From CAWGJC01 sp965276665 (lineage in GTDB: Bacteria > Pseudomonadota > Alphaproteobacteria > Acetobacterales > Acetobacteraceae), in assembly GCA_965276665.1 (NCBI GenBank), contig OZ255620.1:1984001-2048000 (forward strand): DNA of 64,000 bases, in the 5' to 3' direction. A program made the translations under genes and the position numbers. Under the pieces are notes generated by a model that saw nothing but the letters and a program-made list of their open reading frames with translations, was not told the origin of the DNA and did no database searches. Within the stretch, counting starts at the first letter, position 1, and each line of letters begins with the position of its first letter. Of this stretch, positions 44,887 through 54,061 are shown one piece after another.

Positions 44887-45395
44887 CCCTGCCGCCGCCC
44901 GGCCGCCCAGGCGAGCCGGCTCGCCCGGTGATGCGCATGGCAGATCGCGACGGCCAGCGCGTCCGCCGCATCCGCCCGGCGCAACACCGCGCCCGGCAGC
45001 AGGCGACGCACCATCATCTGCACCTGCTCCTTCGCCGCCGCCCCGGTGCCGACGACCGCCTGCTTCACCGCCATCGCGCCATACTCGCTGACCGGGATCC
45101 CGGCCAGCGCCGGCGCCAGCAGCGCCACCCCGCGCGCATAGCCGAGCTTCAGGGTCGCGGTCCCGTTGCGGTTGACGTAGGTCTCCTCGACCGCCGCCTC
45201 CGCCGGACGATGCGCGGCGAACACAGCGTTCAGCGCGTCGTGCAGCGATTTCAGCCGCGCTGGCACGTCGAGCGCGCCATCGGTCGCGATCACCCCATCC
45301 GCCAGGTGCCGCAACCGGCTGCCATCCACCTCGATCACCCCCCAGCCGGTGAAGCGCAGGCCAGGATCGACGCCGAGCAGGCGAATGGCACTCAT
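44883..45395 (-). CDS. ruvC: Holliday junction resolvase RuvC
   Basis: The 170-residue nuclease has the acidic catalytic residues in LLGVDPGLRFTGWG (Asp), AAVEETYVNRN (Glu) and the C-terminal DAADALAVAICHAH (two Asp). It cuts Holliday junctions symmetrically. The ATG at 45395 comes 9 bases after the yebC stop. Confidence 0.96.
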   Translation of the reverse strand: MSAIRLLGVDPGLRFTGWGVIEVDGSRLRHLADGVIATDGALDVPARLKSLHDALNAVFAAHRPAEAAVEETYVNRNGTATLKLGYARGVALLAPALAGIPVSEYGAMAVKQAVVGTGAAAKEQVQMMVRRLLPGAVLRRADAADALAVAICHAHHRASRLAWAAGRRQG

Positions 45396-45404
45396 CCGCG
45401 CCGA

Positions 45405-46154
45405 TCAGGCGGAAAGGCGCTGCAGCATGGCGTCCGGGATGTCGAAATTCGCGGTGACGGTCTGGACGTCGTCATTCTCCTCGAGCGCGTCGAGCAGTTT
45501 CAGCACGCCGGCCGCGCGCTCCTCGTCGAGCGTCACCGCGATGGTCGGCCGCCATTCCAGCCGCGCCGCCTCCGGCGGTCCGAATCGCGCCTCCAGCCCG
45601 TCGCGGAGCTGGAAGAAATCATCCACCGCACAGGTGATCTCATGCGCCTCCGAGTCGCTCTCCACATTCTCGGCGCCGGCCTCGATCGCCGCCTCCAGCA
45701 TCGTATCCGCATCGGCGGCATTCGCCGGATAGCGCACCACGCCGAGCCGGCTGAACATGAAAGAAACCGAATTCGTCTCGCCCAGCGCGCCGCCATGCTT
45801 GGAGAAGGCCGAACGCAAATCGGACGCCGTGCGGTTCCGGTTGTCGGTCAGCGCCTCGACGATCACCGCAACCCCCGCCGGCCCATACCCCTCATACCGG
45901 ACCTCGGCATAATCCTCGCCGCCCCCCGCGCCGATCGCCTTCTTGATCGCGCGGTCCACCGTATCCTTCGGCATGTTCACCTCACGCGCCGCCGTGATCG
46001 CGGCCCGCAACCGCGGATTGGACGCGGGCTCGGGCAACCCGGACCGCGCCGCCACGGTGATCTCGCGGATCACCTTGGCAAACTGCCGCGCGCGACGCGC
46101 ATCCTGCGCACCCTTGCGGTGCATGATGTTCTTGAACTGCGAATGCCCGGCCAT
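45405..46154 (-). CDS. YebC/PmpR family protein
   Basis: The 249-residue product starts MAGHSQFKNIMHRKGAQDARR and has ITVAARSGLPEPASNPRLRAAI, MPKDTVDRAIKKA and YEGYGPAGVAVIVEALTDNRNRTASDLR. The family includes transcriptional regulators such as PmpR, and some homologues affect translation of proline-rich stretches. The ATG at 46154 follows a GTG codon in frame at 46157, which is less likely to be the start. GGATGG lies before it. It is the first gene of the 16-gene block; repeat R3 lies 64 bp upstream. Confidence 0.94.
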   Translation of the reverse strand: MAGHSQFKNIMHRKGAQDARRARQFAKVIREITVAARSGLPEPASNPRLRAAITAAREVNMPKDTVDRAIKKAIGAGGGEDYAEVRYEGYGPAGVAVIVEALTDNRNRTASDLRSAFSKHGGALGETNSVSFMFSRLGVVRYPANAADADTMLEAAIEAGAENVESDSEAHEITCAVDDFFQLRDGLEARFGPPEAARLEWRPTIAVTLDEERAAGVLKLLDALEENDDVQTVTANFDIPDAMLQRLSA

Positions 46155-46218
46155 CACCCATCCTCATCGGTCATGGAAAAATACGTCGAGGCCTGCGGTG
46201 TGTCAGCTAGGGAGGACA

Positions 46219-46397
46219 GGCCAGGGGCTCTGCCCCTGGACCTCCCCAAGGGCAGTCGCCCTTGGAACCCGGATGGCGCTTCGCGCGAAGCGCAATCAAC
46301 ACCGAACCACACCCGGCCTCCGGGATTCCGCGCAACGCGCCATCCGGGTTCCAAGGGCGACTGCCGTTGGCGGGGTCCAGGGGCGGAGCCCCTGGCC
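46219..46397. repeat. Structured intergenic repeat, copy R3 (179 bp)
   Basis: R3 has outer arms GGCCAGGGGCTCTGCCCCTGG and the complement. Inner arms of about 32 bp pair almost perfectly (AAGGGCAGTCGCCCTTGGAACC...GGATGGCGC with its complement). The core (CTTCGCGCGAAGCGC...CCGGCCTCCGG) is unrelated to R1 and R2. The right end touches the TAA of the FAH-family gene. It lies between that gene and yebC, both on the minus strand. Confidence 0.88.
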
Positions 46398-47585
46398 TTA
46401 AACCAACAATCCCCTCCCCGCGAGATTGCGCATGAGAGCGCCGGCCCCCATCACCCAGCCTTCGCATTGGTCGGTCGGGCGGATGCGGTTGACCAGCCGG
46501 CCGAGGCGGGGGGTGGCGATGGTGACGATGTCGCCGGATTTGTGGGTGAAGCCCTTGCCCGGTGCGTCGCGGTCCTCGATGGGCGCGAACATGGTGCCCA
46601 GGAACAGCACCGCGCCGTCCGGGTAGTGGTGGTGCGGGTTGACCATCTGGGCCGCGAGGTCCGCGGGGTCGCGGCTGATTTTCGCCATCGACGAGCCGCC
46701 GTCGAGGCGGAAGCCTTCCTCGCCCTCGCCCTCGACCGCGAGGGTGACGGTGCAGGCGCGCACGTCGTCGAGGGTGAAGCCGGCATCGAACAGGCGGAGC
46801 AGCGGGCCGATCGCGCAGGAGGCGTTGTTGTCCTTCGCCTCGCCGAGCAGGAGGGCGGAGCGGCCTTCGACGTCGCGGAGGTTGACGTCGTTGCCGAGCG
46901 TCGCGCCGACGATCCGCCCGGTGGAGGCGATGGCGAGCACGATCTCGGGTTCCGGGTTGTTCCAGGAGGAGTGCGGGTGGACGCCGGCATCCATGCCGGC
47001 GCCGATCGCGGCGAGCGGCTGGCATTTGGTGAAGATCTCGGCGTCCGGCCCGATGCCGACCTCGAGATACTGGCTCCACGCCCCCTGCTCCATCAGCACG
47101 GATTTCAGCGACGCCGCTTCCGGCGAGCCGGGGCGGAGCTTGGCGAGGTCGGCGCCGACCAGCCTTGTCACCTCGTCGCGGATGCGGCCGGCGGCGGCGA
47201 GGTCGCCGCGGGCGCGTTCCTCGATTACCCGTTCCAGCATCGAGACCGCGAAGGTGACGCCGGCCGCCTTCACCGCCTGCAGGTCGATCGGCGCGAGCAG
47301 CCAGGGTTTACGCCGGTCCCGGCGGTCGGCCGGGGTGTTGGCGAGGATGGCGTCGATCGGGCCGAGCGCCTCGCCGGAGGCGGCGGCGAGGGCGCCGGCC
47401 GGATCGGCCGCCTCGCACAGATCACGCATGGTCGGGAAGTCGCGGCTGACATCGAATGCGGTTCCGTCGCGGACCGCGATCACCGACGGGCCATCCGCCG
47501 CCGGCCGCCAGACGCGGCCGGCGAGGCTGGCCGCGGCGGCATCGTCGGGCAGGGCGTGGGCGATCGCGTCGTGCAGGTTCGGCAT
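46398..47585 (-). CDS. Fumarylacetoacetate hydrolase (FAH) family sugar-acid dehydratase-like protein
   Basis: The 395-residue product has the FAH fold with metal and active-site blocks NNPEPEIVLAIAS, GATLGNDVNLRDVEGRSALLLGEAKDNNASCAIGP (in part), FLGTMFAPIEDRD and GKGFTHKSGDIVTIATP. This arrangement is closest to 2-keto-3-deoxy-D-arabinonate dehydratase-type members, which make 2-oxoglutarate semialdehyde from pentonates, and less like true FAH of tyrosine breakdown. A sugar-acid role fits the dehydratase and dehydrogenase genes elsewhere in the window, but is inference. The stop borders repeat R3. Confidence 0.85.
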   Translation of the reverse strand: MPNLHDAIAHALPDDAAAASLAGRVWRPAADGPSVIAVRDGTAFDVSRDFPTMRDLCEAADPAGALAAASGEALGPIDAILANTPADRRDRRKPWLLAPIDLQAVKAAGVTFAVSMLERVIEERARGDLAAAGRIRDEVTRLVGADLAKLRPGSPEAASLKSVLMEQGAWSQYLEVGIGPDAEIFTKCQPLAAIGAGMDAGVHPHSSWNNPEPEIVLAIASTGRIVGATLGNDVNLRDVEGRSALLLGEAKDNNASCAIGPLLRLFDAGFTLDDVRACTVTLAVEGEGEEGFRLDGGSSMAKISRDPADLAAQMVNPHHHYPDGAVLFLGTMFAPIEDRDAPGKGFTHKSGDIVTIATPRLGRLVNRIRPTDQCEGWVMGAGALMRNLAGRGLLV

Positions 47586-47701
47586 CCGTGTCCTCCTCGG
47601 TCGATGCGCGTGTAGCGCGTTTTCGGGAGGGGCGGCAGCGGTGCTGGTGACGGGACCCTGTTCGCGGCATAGTCGGTCAGATGTAACCGGGATGGATCGA
47701 G

Positions 47702-47875
47702 ATGGCCGACGAGGACAAGCAGAAGGAGTTCCGATCGGCGCGGGTCCTTGTGCCGTTGCTCGCGGCCTGCTGCATCGGCATCGTGGCTTTGGCCGGGCTC
47801 GGGGTCGTCGACCTCGCCTATAATGTCGCGACCGGCCAGCGGCTGTTCGCCACCAACGCCACGCCGCTCAACTGA
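47702..47875 (+). CDS. Small single-helix membrane protein (57 aa)
   Basis: A 57-codon frame reads MADEDKQKEFRSARVLVPLL, then a hydrophobic helix (CCIGIVALAGLGVVDLAY), then a short tail NVATGQRLFATNATPLN. The charged N-terminus followed by one helix is typical of a small inner-membrane protein. It is divergent from the FAH-family gene and upstream of nothing on its strand. A function cannot be assigned; I keep it because codon use matches neighbours and the segment is otherwise empty. Confidence 0.45.
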   Translation: MADEDKQKEFRSARVLVPLLAACCIGIVALAGLGVVDLAYNVATGQRLFATNATPLN

Positions 47876-47908
47876 CCTGGCCTGTCAACTGACCGCCTGG
47901 AAGGCGGT

Positions 47909-48508
47909 TCAGTAGTCGGGGTAATAGCCGTAATAGGCCGGGCGCTGGTAGGCGCGTGGTCCCCAGCGCCAGCCATAGCCGGGCGGCGGGGTGTAGACCG
48001 GCTCCGCGACCGGCTCCTCGGTCTCGGCATAGGAATAGGTGACGACCCGCTCCTGCCGGTCATGCGGCACGAAATGCGGCGGACGGAGCGCCAGCTTCGC
48101 GTAGCGCCGCGGCCCGGGCGCGCGTTCCGCCTCGCGGGTGCGGTGCGTTTCGCGCGCGAAGCTCGGCGGCATGGGCGGGATCACCGTCACCCGAATCGGG
48201 TGCGGTGCCGATGAATGCGACACGGCAGGAGGCGATCGCGGGGCTGTCTCGACGGCGGGCATGGTGCCCGCGCCGGCGGTGGCCGGCCAGATCGGCGCGG
48301 GCGCGGCGGCCGGCGTGACGGCGGGCGTGAGCGCGGTGCCGGCCTGCGAGTCGGCGGCCAGCGGCGCCTCGGTCGCGGTGGTCAGATTCGGCGAAGGCAC
48401 CGGCAGCGGCAATGGCCCGAGCGCTTGCAGCGTGGCTGCGCCGCTGGCACCCGCGCTGGCCAGCCCGACCCAGACCCACATCAGCGCGCGCAGGGAAGGA
48501 GGTGTCAT
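47909..48508 (-). CDS. Hypothetical exported Ala/Pro-rich protein
   Basis: A 199-residue protein with an N-terminal hydrophobic segment (ALMWVWVGLASAGASGAAT) that could be a signal peptide. A long Ala/Pro/Thr-rich low-complexity middle follows. The C-terminus is basic then tyrosine-rich (PPPGYGWRWGPRAYQRPAYYGYYPDY), as in many small periplasmic proteins of alphaproteobacteria. The ATG at 48508 has GGAGA upstream. I do not recognise a family. The 133-bp gap to the next gene is AT-richer than average. Confidence 0.6.
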   Translation of the reverse strand: MTPPSLRALMWVWVGLASAGASGAATLQALGPLPLPVPSPNLTTATEAPLAADSQAGTALTPAVTPAAAPAPIWPATAGAGTMPAVETAPRSPPAVSHSSAPHPIRVTVIPPMPPSFARETHRTREAERAPGPRRYAKLALRPPHFVPHDRQERVVTYSYAETEEPVAEPVYTPPPGYGWRWGPRAYQRPAYYGYYPDY

Positions 48509-48641
48509 GCCGGTCTCCGCGGCGGCCCGTTCCGGTCCCGCCCAATGCGATCTTATGGCGTGCGAACTTATGGTAGTTCTCCATCATATGATAAGCCCGT
48601 AGAACGCGATAGCGGACGAATGTAACAATCCGGTTGCGCTT

Positions 48642-49940
48642 TCAGGCCTCCTGCCGGGCATCCATCGCCCCGCCGGAAACCCCCTGCGCTTGCCCCGCCT
48701 CCCGCGCCGCCACCGAGCAGGCCACCGACAGAAGGCAGCAGGCCGCGACCGCCAGCGCCGTCGTCCAGGGGCGGCCGTGCGCCGCGGTCAGCAGCGCCAG
48801 CGCGACCAGCGGCGTGAACCCGCCGAGAATGGCCGAGAGCTGGTAGGCCATCGACAGGCCGGTGTAGCGCACCCGCGTGGCGAAGAGCTGGGTGAAGAAG
48901 GTCGGCTGCACCGAAAGCATCAGGCTCGGCCCGAGATTGTACGCGACGATGAACCCGATCCAGAGCGTGGCCGGGGTGGCGAAATCGGTCAGCCAGAAGA
49001 ATGGGAAGGCGAGCGCCGCCGCGAGCGCGGCCCCGGCGATATAGACGTTGCGGGCGCCATAACGATCGCCGAGCAGGCCGTAGAGCGGCGTCACCGCAAC
49101 GCCCACCGCCGAGGTCGCCATCAGCGCGGCCAGCGCGACCTCCTGCCCGAGATGCAGCACGATGGTCGCGTAGGTCAGGCCGAAGGATTTGATCAGATTG
49201 CCGGCCACCGTCTCCGCCAGCCGGGCGCCGGTGGAGCAGATCGTCGCGTGCTTGTGGGTGCGCAGGAGCTCGGTGATCGGCGCGTGCGAGGGCGCGGTGG
49301 CGCGGCTCGCCTCGAATTCCGGCGTCTCGGCGACCCGCAGCCGGATGAAGATGCCGACGACCAGCATGACGATGCTGAGCAGGAAGGGCAGCCGCCAGCC
49401 CCAGGCGGCGAATGGCGCCGGCGGCAGCATCGAGACCAGGCTGAACACCGCGGTGGCCAGCAGCAGGCCGCCCGGCGAGGCCGCCTGCGGCAGGCTGCCC
49501 CAGAAGGCGCGCCGCCCATGCGGCGCATGCTCGATGGTGATCAGGCTGGCGCCGCCATATTCGCCGCCGAGGCCAATCCCCTGCATCACCCGCAACACGA
49601 CGAGCAGCACCGGGGAGGCGATGCCGATGGTGGCATAGCCCGGCAGCAGCCCGATCGCGAATGTTCCGACGCCGATGATGATCAGCGTCGCCATCAGGCT
49701 CGCCTTGCGCCCGAACCGGTCGCCGAGATGGCCGAACAGGACGCCGCCCAGCGGGCGGGCGAGGAAGCCCGAGGCAAAGGCGCCGAACGCCGCCATCGTG
49801 CCGACGATCGGGTCATGCGAGGGGAAGAAGACATGCCCGAAGATCAGCGCCGACCCGGTGGCGAAGATGTAGAAATCGTACCATTCGAGCAGCGCGCCGA
49901 TGAAGCCCGCGGCCGCCGCATTCGACGTTTGCTTCGACAT
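48642..49940 (-). CDS. MFS transporter, metabolite:H+ symporter (MHS) family
   Basis: The 432-residue product has 12 predicted helices and MHS signatures: FIGALLEWYDFYIFATGSAL, GVLFGHLGDRFGRKASL, and RVMQGIGLGGEYGGASLITIEHAP. MHS proteins import dicarboxylates, shikimate, proline/betaine or alpha-ketoglutarate with protons. The ATG at 49940 follows GGGGAAG; longer in-frame extensions upstream would enter the divergent tsaE gene. Substrate unknown. A 121-bp divergent spacer separates it from tsaE. Confidence 0.9.
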   Translation of the reverse strand: MSKQTSNAAAAGFIGALLEWYDFYIFATGSALIFGHVFFPSHDPIVGTMAAFGAFASGFLARPLGGVLFGHLGDRFGRKASLMATLIIIGVGTFAIGLLPGYATIGIASPVLLVVLRVMQGIGLGGEYGGASLITIEHAPHGRRAFWGSLPQAASPGGLLLATAVFSLVSMLPPAPFAAWGWRLPFLLSIVMLVVGIFIRLRVAETPEFEASRATAPSHAPITELLRTHKHATICSTGARLAETVAGNLIKSFGLTYATIVLHLGQEVALAALMATSAVGVAVTPLYGLLGDRYGARNVYIAGAALAAALAFPFFWLTDFATPATLWIGFIVAYNLGPSLMLSVQPTFFTQLFATRVRYTGLSMAYQLSAILGGFTPLVALALLTAAHGRPWTTALAVAACCLLSVACSVAAREAGQAQGVSGGAMDARQEA

Positions 49941-50061
49941 CGATCTTCCCCATGGGAACCTTGCGCATTGTATTGCCGTAAAGTAGGGAATTCTACAGGA
50001 ATTTGCCGGAAGCGGCCGGCCACCCCTGCCGGACGGCACGGATCTCGGGCAGATTGGCGGC

Positions 50062-50526
50062 ATGATCGCCGAATCTCCGATGCGTCTCCTTGACCTGCCC
50101 GACCTCGCTGCGACGGGCCGCCTCGCCCGCGCAATGGCCGTCCTGCTGCGCCCCGGCGATGCGGTGCTGCTCGAAGGGCCGCTCGGCATCGGCAAGACCG
50201 AATTTGCCCGCGCCCTGCTCCGCGCCCTCACCGGCCAGCCCGATCTCGTTGTGCCAAGCCCGAGCTACACGCTGGTGCAGGGCTACGACACGCCGCTGGG
50301 CCCGGTCGCGCATTTCGATCTCTGGCGGCTCGACGGGCCGACGGCGCTGGCCGAGCTCGGCTGGGACGAGGCGCGGGAGGGGATCGTGCTGGTGGAATGG
50401 CCCGACCGGCTGGGCGCGCTCCGCCCCGACCCGGCCCTGTCGCTCGCCCTGCATCCCGGGGAGAGCCCGACGGCACGCCGCGCCATGCTGACCGGCTGGC
50501 CCGACCGAATCGGCCGACTCGCGTGA
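50062..50526 (+). CDS. tsaE: tRNA threonylcarbamoyladenosine biosynthesis ATPase TsaE
   Basis: The 154-residue product has Walker A GPLGIGKTEF (39-48), the TsaE motif VPSPSYTLVQGY, HFDLWRLDGPTALAELGW and IVLVEWPDRLG. TsaE supports the TsaBD complex making t6A37 in tRNA. An internal ATG at 50080 is an alternative start. It begins an operon with the NTP-transferase-like gene, addB and addA; its TGA overlaps the next GTG (GTGA). Confidence 0.94.
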   Translation: MIAESPMRLLDLPDLAATGRLARAMAVLLRPGDAVLLEGPLGIGKTEFARALLRALTGQPDLVVPSPSYTLVQGYDTPLGPVAHFDLWRLDGPTALAELGWDEAREGIVLVEWPDRLGALRPDPALSLALHPGESPTARRAMLTGWPDRIGRLA

Positions 50527-51107
50527 GCACGATCCGGCACGCCGTGCTGCTGGGGCCGCCGGCCGCGCTCGCGGTGGGCGGCCGCACGCTCGCCGAGCAT
50601 GCGCTGCAACGCCTGGCGCGGGCGGGCATCGAGACGGTCATGCTGCCGGACGGGGTCCCGCTCGGCGCGGCCGGGCTGCGCCTGGCGCCGGCGCCCCCCG
50701 GCCCCTGCTTCGTCATCGACCCCGGCATCTTCTGGCTCGACGGGCCGGCGCCGACCCTCGACCGCCTCGCCGCCGCCTATGCGGCGGAAGCAACGGATGC
50801 CGCGATCCTCGTCCATCGCAGCTTTCAGATCCGCACCGAGACCGGGCCGGGCGACTACCATCTCGACCAGCGCGGCGTGGTCCGCCGGCGCGAGGAGCGG
50901 GCCGTCGCGCCCTATGTCGATGCCGGCATCCGGCTGATCGACGCGGCGCTGCTCGGCCAGGCGTCGGCGGAATGGGAGCCCGCGCTCGCCGCCGGGCGGG
51001 TGAGGGGCGTCGTGCATGACGGGCTGTGGTTCCGCCTGCGCGATGCGGGCGATGTCGCGGATGCGGAGGCGGTGCTGCTCGACCAGACGACGGGAGAGAC
51101 GCGATGA
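50523..51107 (+). CDS. MurU-like nucleotidyltransferase homologue lacking its catalytic N-terminal motif
   Basis: The 194-residue product starts GTG and is coupled to tsaE (GTGA) and addB (ATGA). From about residue 100 it aligns well with sugar-1-phosphate nucleotidyltransferases of the MurU group: AAILVHRSFQIRTETGPGDYHLDQRGVVRR, APYVDAGIRL, GVVHDGLWFRLRDAGDVADAE. But the first strand reads HAVLLGPPAALAVGGRTLAEHAL, so the GLGTRMRPLT...PKP nucleotide-binding loop is missing, and FVIDPGIFWLDG has lost the Asn/Asp of the metal site (normally NxD). It is probably not catalytic. The AmgK-type kinase gene usually found before it is absent. Confidence 0.7.
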   Translation: MSTIRHAVLLGPPAALAVGGRTLAEHALQRLARAGIETVMLPDGVPLGAAGLRLAPAPPGPCFVIDPGIFWLDGPAPTLDRLAAAYAAEATDAAILVHRSFQIRTETGPGDYHLDQRGVVRRREERAVAPYVDAGIRLIDAALLGQASAEWEPALAAGRVRGVVHDGLWFRLRDAGDVADAEAVLLDQTTGETR

Positions 51108-54061
51108 GGCTCGCGACGATCCCGCCGGATGCACCTTTCCTCGACCGGCTCGCCGCCGCTTGGCTCACCGGATCGCAATCCGCGGGGAGCCCGGACGGCA
51201 ACCCGTTCGCCGCCGCCGACGGGCTGATCCTGTTGCCGACCCGTCGCGCCGCCCGCGGTCTCACCGAGGCGTTCCTGCGCGCCTCCGCCGGCCGGCCGAT
51301 GCTGCTGCCGCGCATCGCGGCACTCGGCGGCCTCGACGAGGCGCCGCTCGCCCTCGCCGGCGCGCTCGACCTGCCGCCGCCGGTGCCGCCCGAGCAGCGG
51401 CTGGCCGCGCTCAGCCTGCTGGTGATGCGATTCGAAAGGCGGTACGGCGCCCCCGCCACCGCCGACCGCGCCTGGCCGCTCGCCGCCGAGCTCGCCGCGC
51501 TGCTCGACGAAGCGGCCCGCGCAGAGGTCGATCTCGCCGCCATGCTGCCGGAGGCCGCCACCGCCGATTTCGCGGAGCATTGGCGCAAGACCCTCACCTT
51601 CCTCGAGATCGTCACCGGGGCTTGGCCGGCCTGGTTGCGCGATAACGGGTTTTCCGACGTCGCCGCCCACCAGCTCGCCTTGCTGCGCGCGCAGGCTGCA
51701 TCCTGGCAGGCCGCGCCCCCGCCGCACCGCGTCTGGGTGGCTGGGACCACCGGGGCGATCCCGGCGGTCGCCGATTTGCTGCGCGTGGCCGCACGGCTGC
51801 CGCGCGGCCTCGTCGTGCTGCCAGGCCTCGACCTCTCGATGCCGGAGGAAGCCTGGGAGGCGCTGGAGGACAGCCACCCGCAAGCCGGCATGCAACGCCT
51901 GCTGGCCCGGCTCGACGCGCGGCGCGGCGATGTCGTCGAATGGCACGAGGCCGCGTCGGCGGGACGGCCCGCCACCCTCACCCGCGCCCTGCTGCCGCCC
52001 TCCGCCCTCACCGAGGCTTGGCGGCCCGAGGCGCCGACCGCGCTCGAAAACCTGTCCCGCCTCTCGCCCGCCGACCAGCAGGAGGAGGCGCTCGCCATCG
52101 CGCTGATCCTGCGCGGTGCGCTGGAGAGGCCGGGCATCCGCGCCGCCCTGGTGACGCCGGATCGCGAGCTGGCGGCGCGTGTCTCGGGTGAGCTCGCGCG
52201 GTTCGGCGTGGTCGCCGATGACAGCGCCGGCGAGCCGCTGGGCGAAACCCCGCAGGCCGGTTTCCTGCGCCTGCTCGGCGAGGCGGCGCGGGAGGCGCTG
52301 GCGCCGGTGCCGCTGCTCGCGCTGCTCAAGCACCCTCTCGCAGCCGCCGGGCTGAGCCCCGCCGCCTGCCGCGCCGCCGCGCGGGCGCTGGAGCTCGCCT
52401 GCCTGCGCGGCCCGCGTCCCTCCCCTGGCCTGGCTGGGCTGCGCGCCGGGCTCGCCAAACGCCCGAATGCGGGAGCGGCCGCGCTGCTCGACCGCATTGA
52501 GCGCGCGCTCGGCCCGCTTCTCGCGCTGGCCGACGGCCCGGACATCGCCCCCGCCCGCTATCTCGCCACCCTCGCCGCAGCCGCCGAGGCGCTTGCCGCA
52601 TCCGACACCGAGCCGGGGGCCGCTCGGCTCTGGTCGGGCGAGGAGGGCGAGGCGCTCGCCACCCATCTCACCGCGCTCGGGGAGGCGGTGGCGATGCTGC
52701 CGCCGCAGCCGCCGGAGACGCTGCCCGACCTGCTCGGCGCGTCGCTCGCCGGGAAGGTGGTGCACGGCCGCCGCGCGCTCCGCCGCAGCGGCGCCGATGC
52801 CGAGCATCCGCGCATCTTCATCTGGGGCCTGCTGGAGGCGCGGCTGCAATCGGTGGAGCTGGTGGTGCTCGGCGGGCTGGCCGAAGGCGCATGGCCCGGC
52901 GCCGCCGAGCCCGGCCCCTGGATGAGCCGGCCGATGCGGCGGACGATCGGGCTGCCGGCGCCGGAGGAGCGCATCGGCCAGATGGCGCATGATTTCCTGA
53001 TGACGTCCTGCGTCGCGCCGGTCGCCATCCTCTCCTGCCCGCGCCGGCGGGACGGCGCGCCCTCGGTTCCCGCCCGCTGGCTCGCCCGGCTCGATGCGAT
53101 GCTCGCCGGCCAAAGCCGCAAGCTCCCGGAGCATCCCGCCGTGCTCTGGGCGCGGGCGCTCGACCAGCCGGAAGGGCCGCCGCGCCCCGCCCGGCCGCCG
53201 GCGCCGCGCCCGCCGCGCCACCTGCGCCCGCGCCGGCTCTCCGTCACCGCGATCGAGACCTGGCGGCGCGACCCCTACGCGATCTACGCCCGCAACGTGC
53301 TCGGCCTCCGCGCCCTCGCGCCGATCGAGGAGGCGGCGGAGGCGGCGGATTACGGCTCGATCGTGCATGCCGGGCTGCACGGCTTCCTGGCGGAGAACGG
53401 CGCCGGCTGGCCCGTCGATGCGCAGGAAAAGCTGCGTGCCAAAATGCTGGCCGCGCTCGATCGCGAGGGGTTGCGCCCGGCGCTCGCCGCCTGGTGGCGC
53501 CCGCGCCTGCTCCGCATCGCCGACTGGGTCGCGGAACAAGAAATCGACCGCCGCTCGCTGATCGGCCCGGCCGCGATCGCCGCCGAGATCTCGGGGAAGC
53601 TGGAGCTGACCGGGCTGCCCGGCGGCGCATTCCTGCTGGAAGGCCGCGCCGACCGCATCGAGCGCCGGGCGGATGGCAGCCTCGCGATCCTCGACTACAA
53701 GACCGGCAAGAGCCCGCCCGCCAAGGAGGTGGAGAGCGGCTACGCGCCGCAATTGCTGATCGAGGCGATGATGGCGGAGGCGGGCGGCTTCGCCGGCATC
53801 GCGGCCGGCCCGGTGCGCGAGCTCACCTACTGGGAGCTGCCGGGCGGCTATGAGGCCGGGCGCGCCCGCCCCGCAATCGCGGCGGATATTCCCGCCACCC
53901 TGCGCACGCAGCGGGATTTCCTGCGCGAGCTGATCGCCAGCTACGACGACCCGAACCGGCCCTATCTCTCGCAACCGCATCCCGACATGGCGCCGCGCTT
54001 CTCCGATTACGTGCAGCTCGCCCGCATCGCCGAATGGCAGGCGGCGGGAGACGGCTCGTGA
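51104..54061 (+). CDS. addB: AddB, subunit of the AddAB double-strand-break repair helicase-nuclease
   Basis: The 985-residue product is of the alphaproteobacterial AddB type: LILLPTRRAARGLTEAFL near the N-terminus, LVLGGLAEGAWPG mid-way, RRLSVTAIETWRRDPYAIYAR, and a PD-(D/E)xK nuclease site, LLEGRADRIERR...AILDYKTGK (~862). It trims broken ends with AddA to load RecA. I chose ATG 51104, within the ATGA overlap; an upstream GTG at 51026 would add 26 unrelated residues. No four-cysteine iron-sulphur set is obvious. Confidence 0.95.
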   Translation: MRLATIPPDAPFLDRLAAAWLTGSQSAGSPDGNPFAAADGLILLPTRRAARGLTEAFLRASAGRPMLLPRIAALGGLDEAPLALAGALDLPPPVPPEQRLAALSLLVMRFERRYGAPATADRAWPLAAELAALLDEAARAEVDLAAMLPEAATADFAEHWRKTLTFLEIVTGAWPAWLRDNGFSDVAAHQLALLRAQAASWQAAPPPHRVWVAGTTGAIPAVADLLRVAARLPRGLVVLPGLDLSMPEEAWEALEDSHPQAGMQRLLARLDARRGDVVEWHEAASAGRPATLTRALLPPSALTEAWRPEAPTALENLSRLSPADQQEEALAIALILRGALERPGIRAALVTPDRELAARVSGELARFGVVADDSAGEPLGETPQAGFLRLLGEAAREALAPVPLLALLKHPLAAAGLSPAACRAAARALELACLRGPRPSPGLAGLRAGLAKRPNAGAAALLDRIERALGPLLALADGPDIAPARYLATLAAAAEALAASDTEPGAARLWSGEEGEALATHLTALGEAVAMLPPQPPETLPDLLGASLAGKVVHGRRALRRSGADAEHPRIFIWGLLEARLQSVELVVLGGLAEGAWPGAAEPGPWMSRPMRRTIGLPAPEERIGQMAHDFLMTSCVAPVAILSCPRRRDGAPSVPARWLARLDAMLAGQSRKLPEHPAVLWARALDQPEGPPRPARPPAPRPPRHLRPRRLSVTAIETWRRDPYAIYARNVLGLRALAPIEEAAEAADYGSIVHAGLHGFLAENGAGWPVDAQEKLRAKMLAALDREGLRPALAAWWRPRLLRIADWVAEQEIDRRSLIGPAAIAAEISGKLELTGLPGGAFLLEGRADRIERRADGSLAILDYKTGKSPPAKEVESGYAPQLLIEAMMAEAGGFAGIAAGPVRELTYWELPGGYEAGRARPAIAADIPATLRTQRDFLRELIASYDDPNRPYLSQPHPDMAPRFSDYVQLARIAEWQAAGDGS

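Noticed and set aside
46398..47585. Fumarylacetoacetase pairing with maiA in tyrosine breakdown
   Set aside because: It is 35 kb from maiA and its motifs fit the sugar-acid dehydratase-like branch of the FAH family better.
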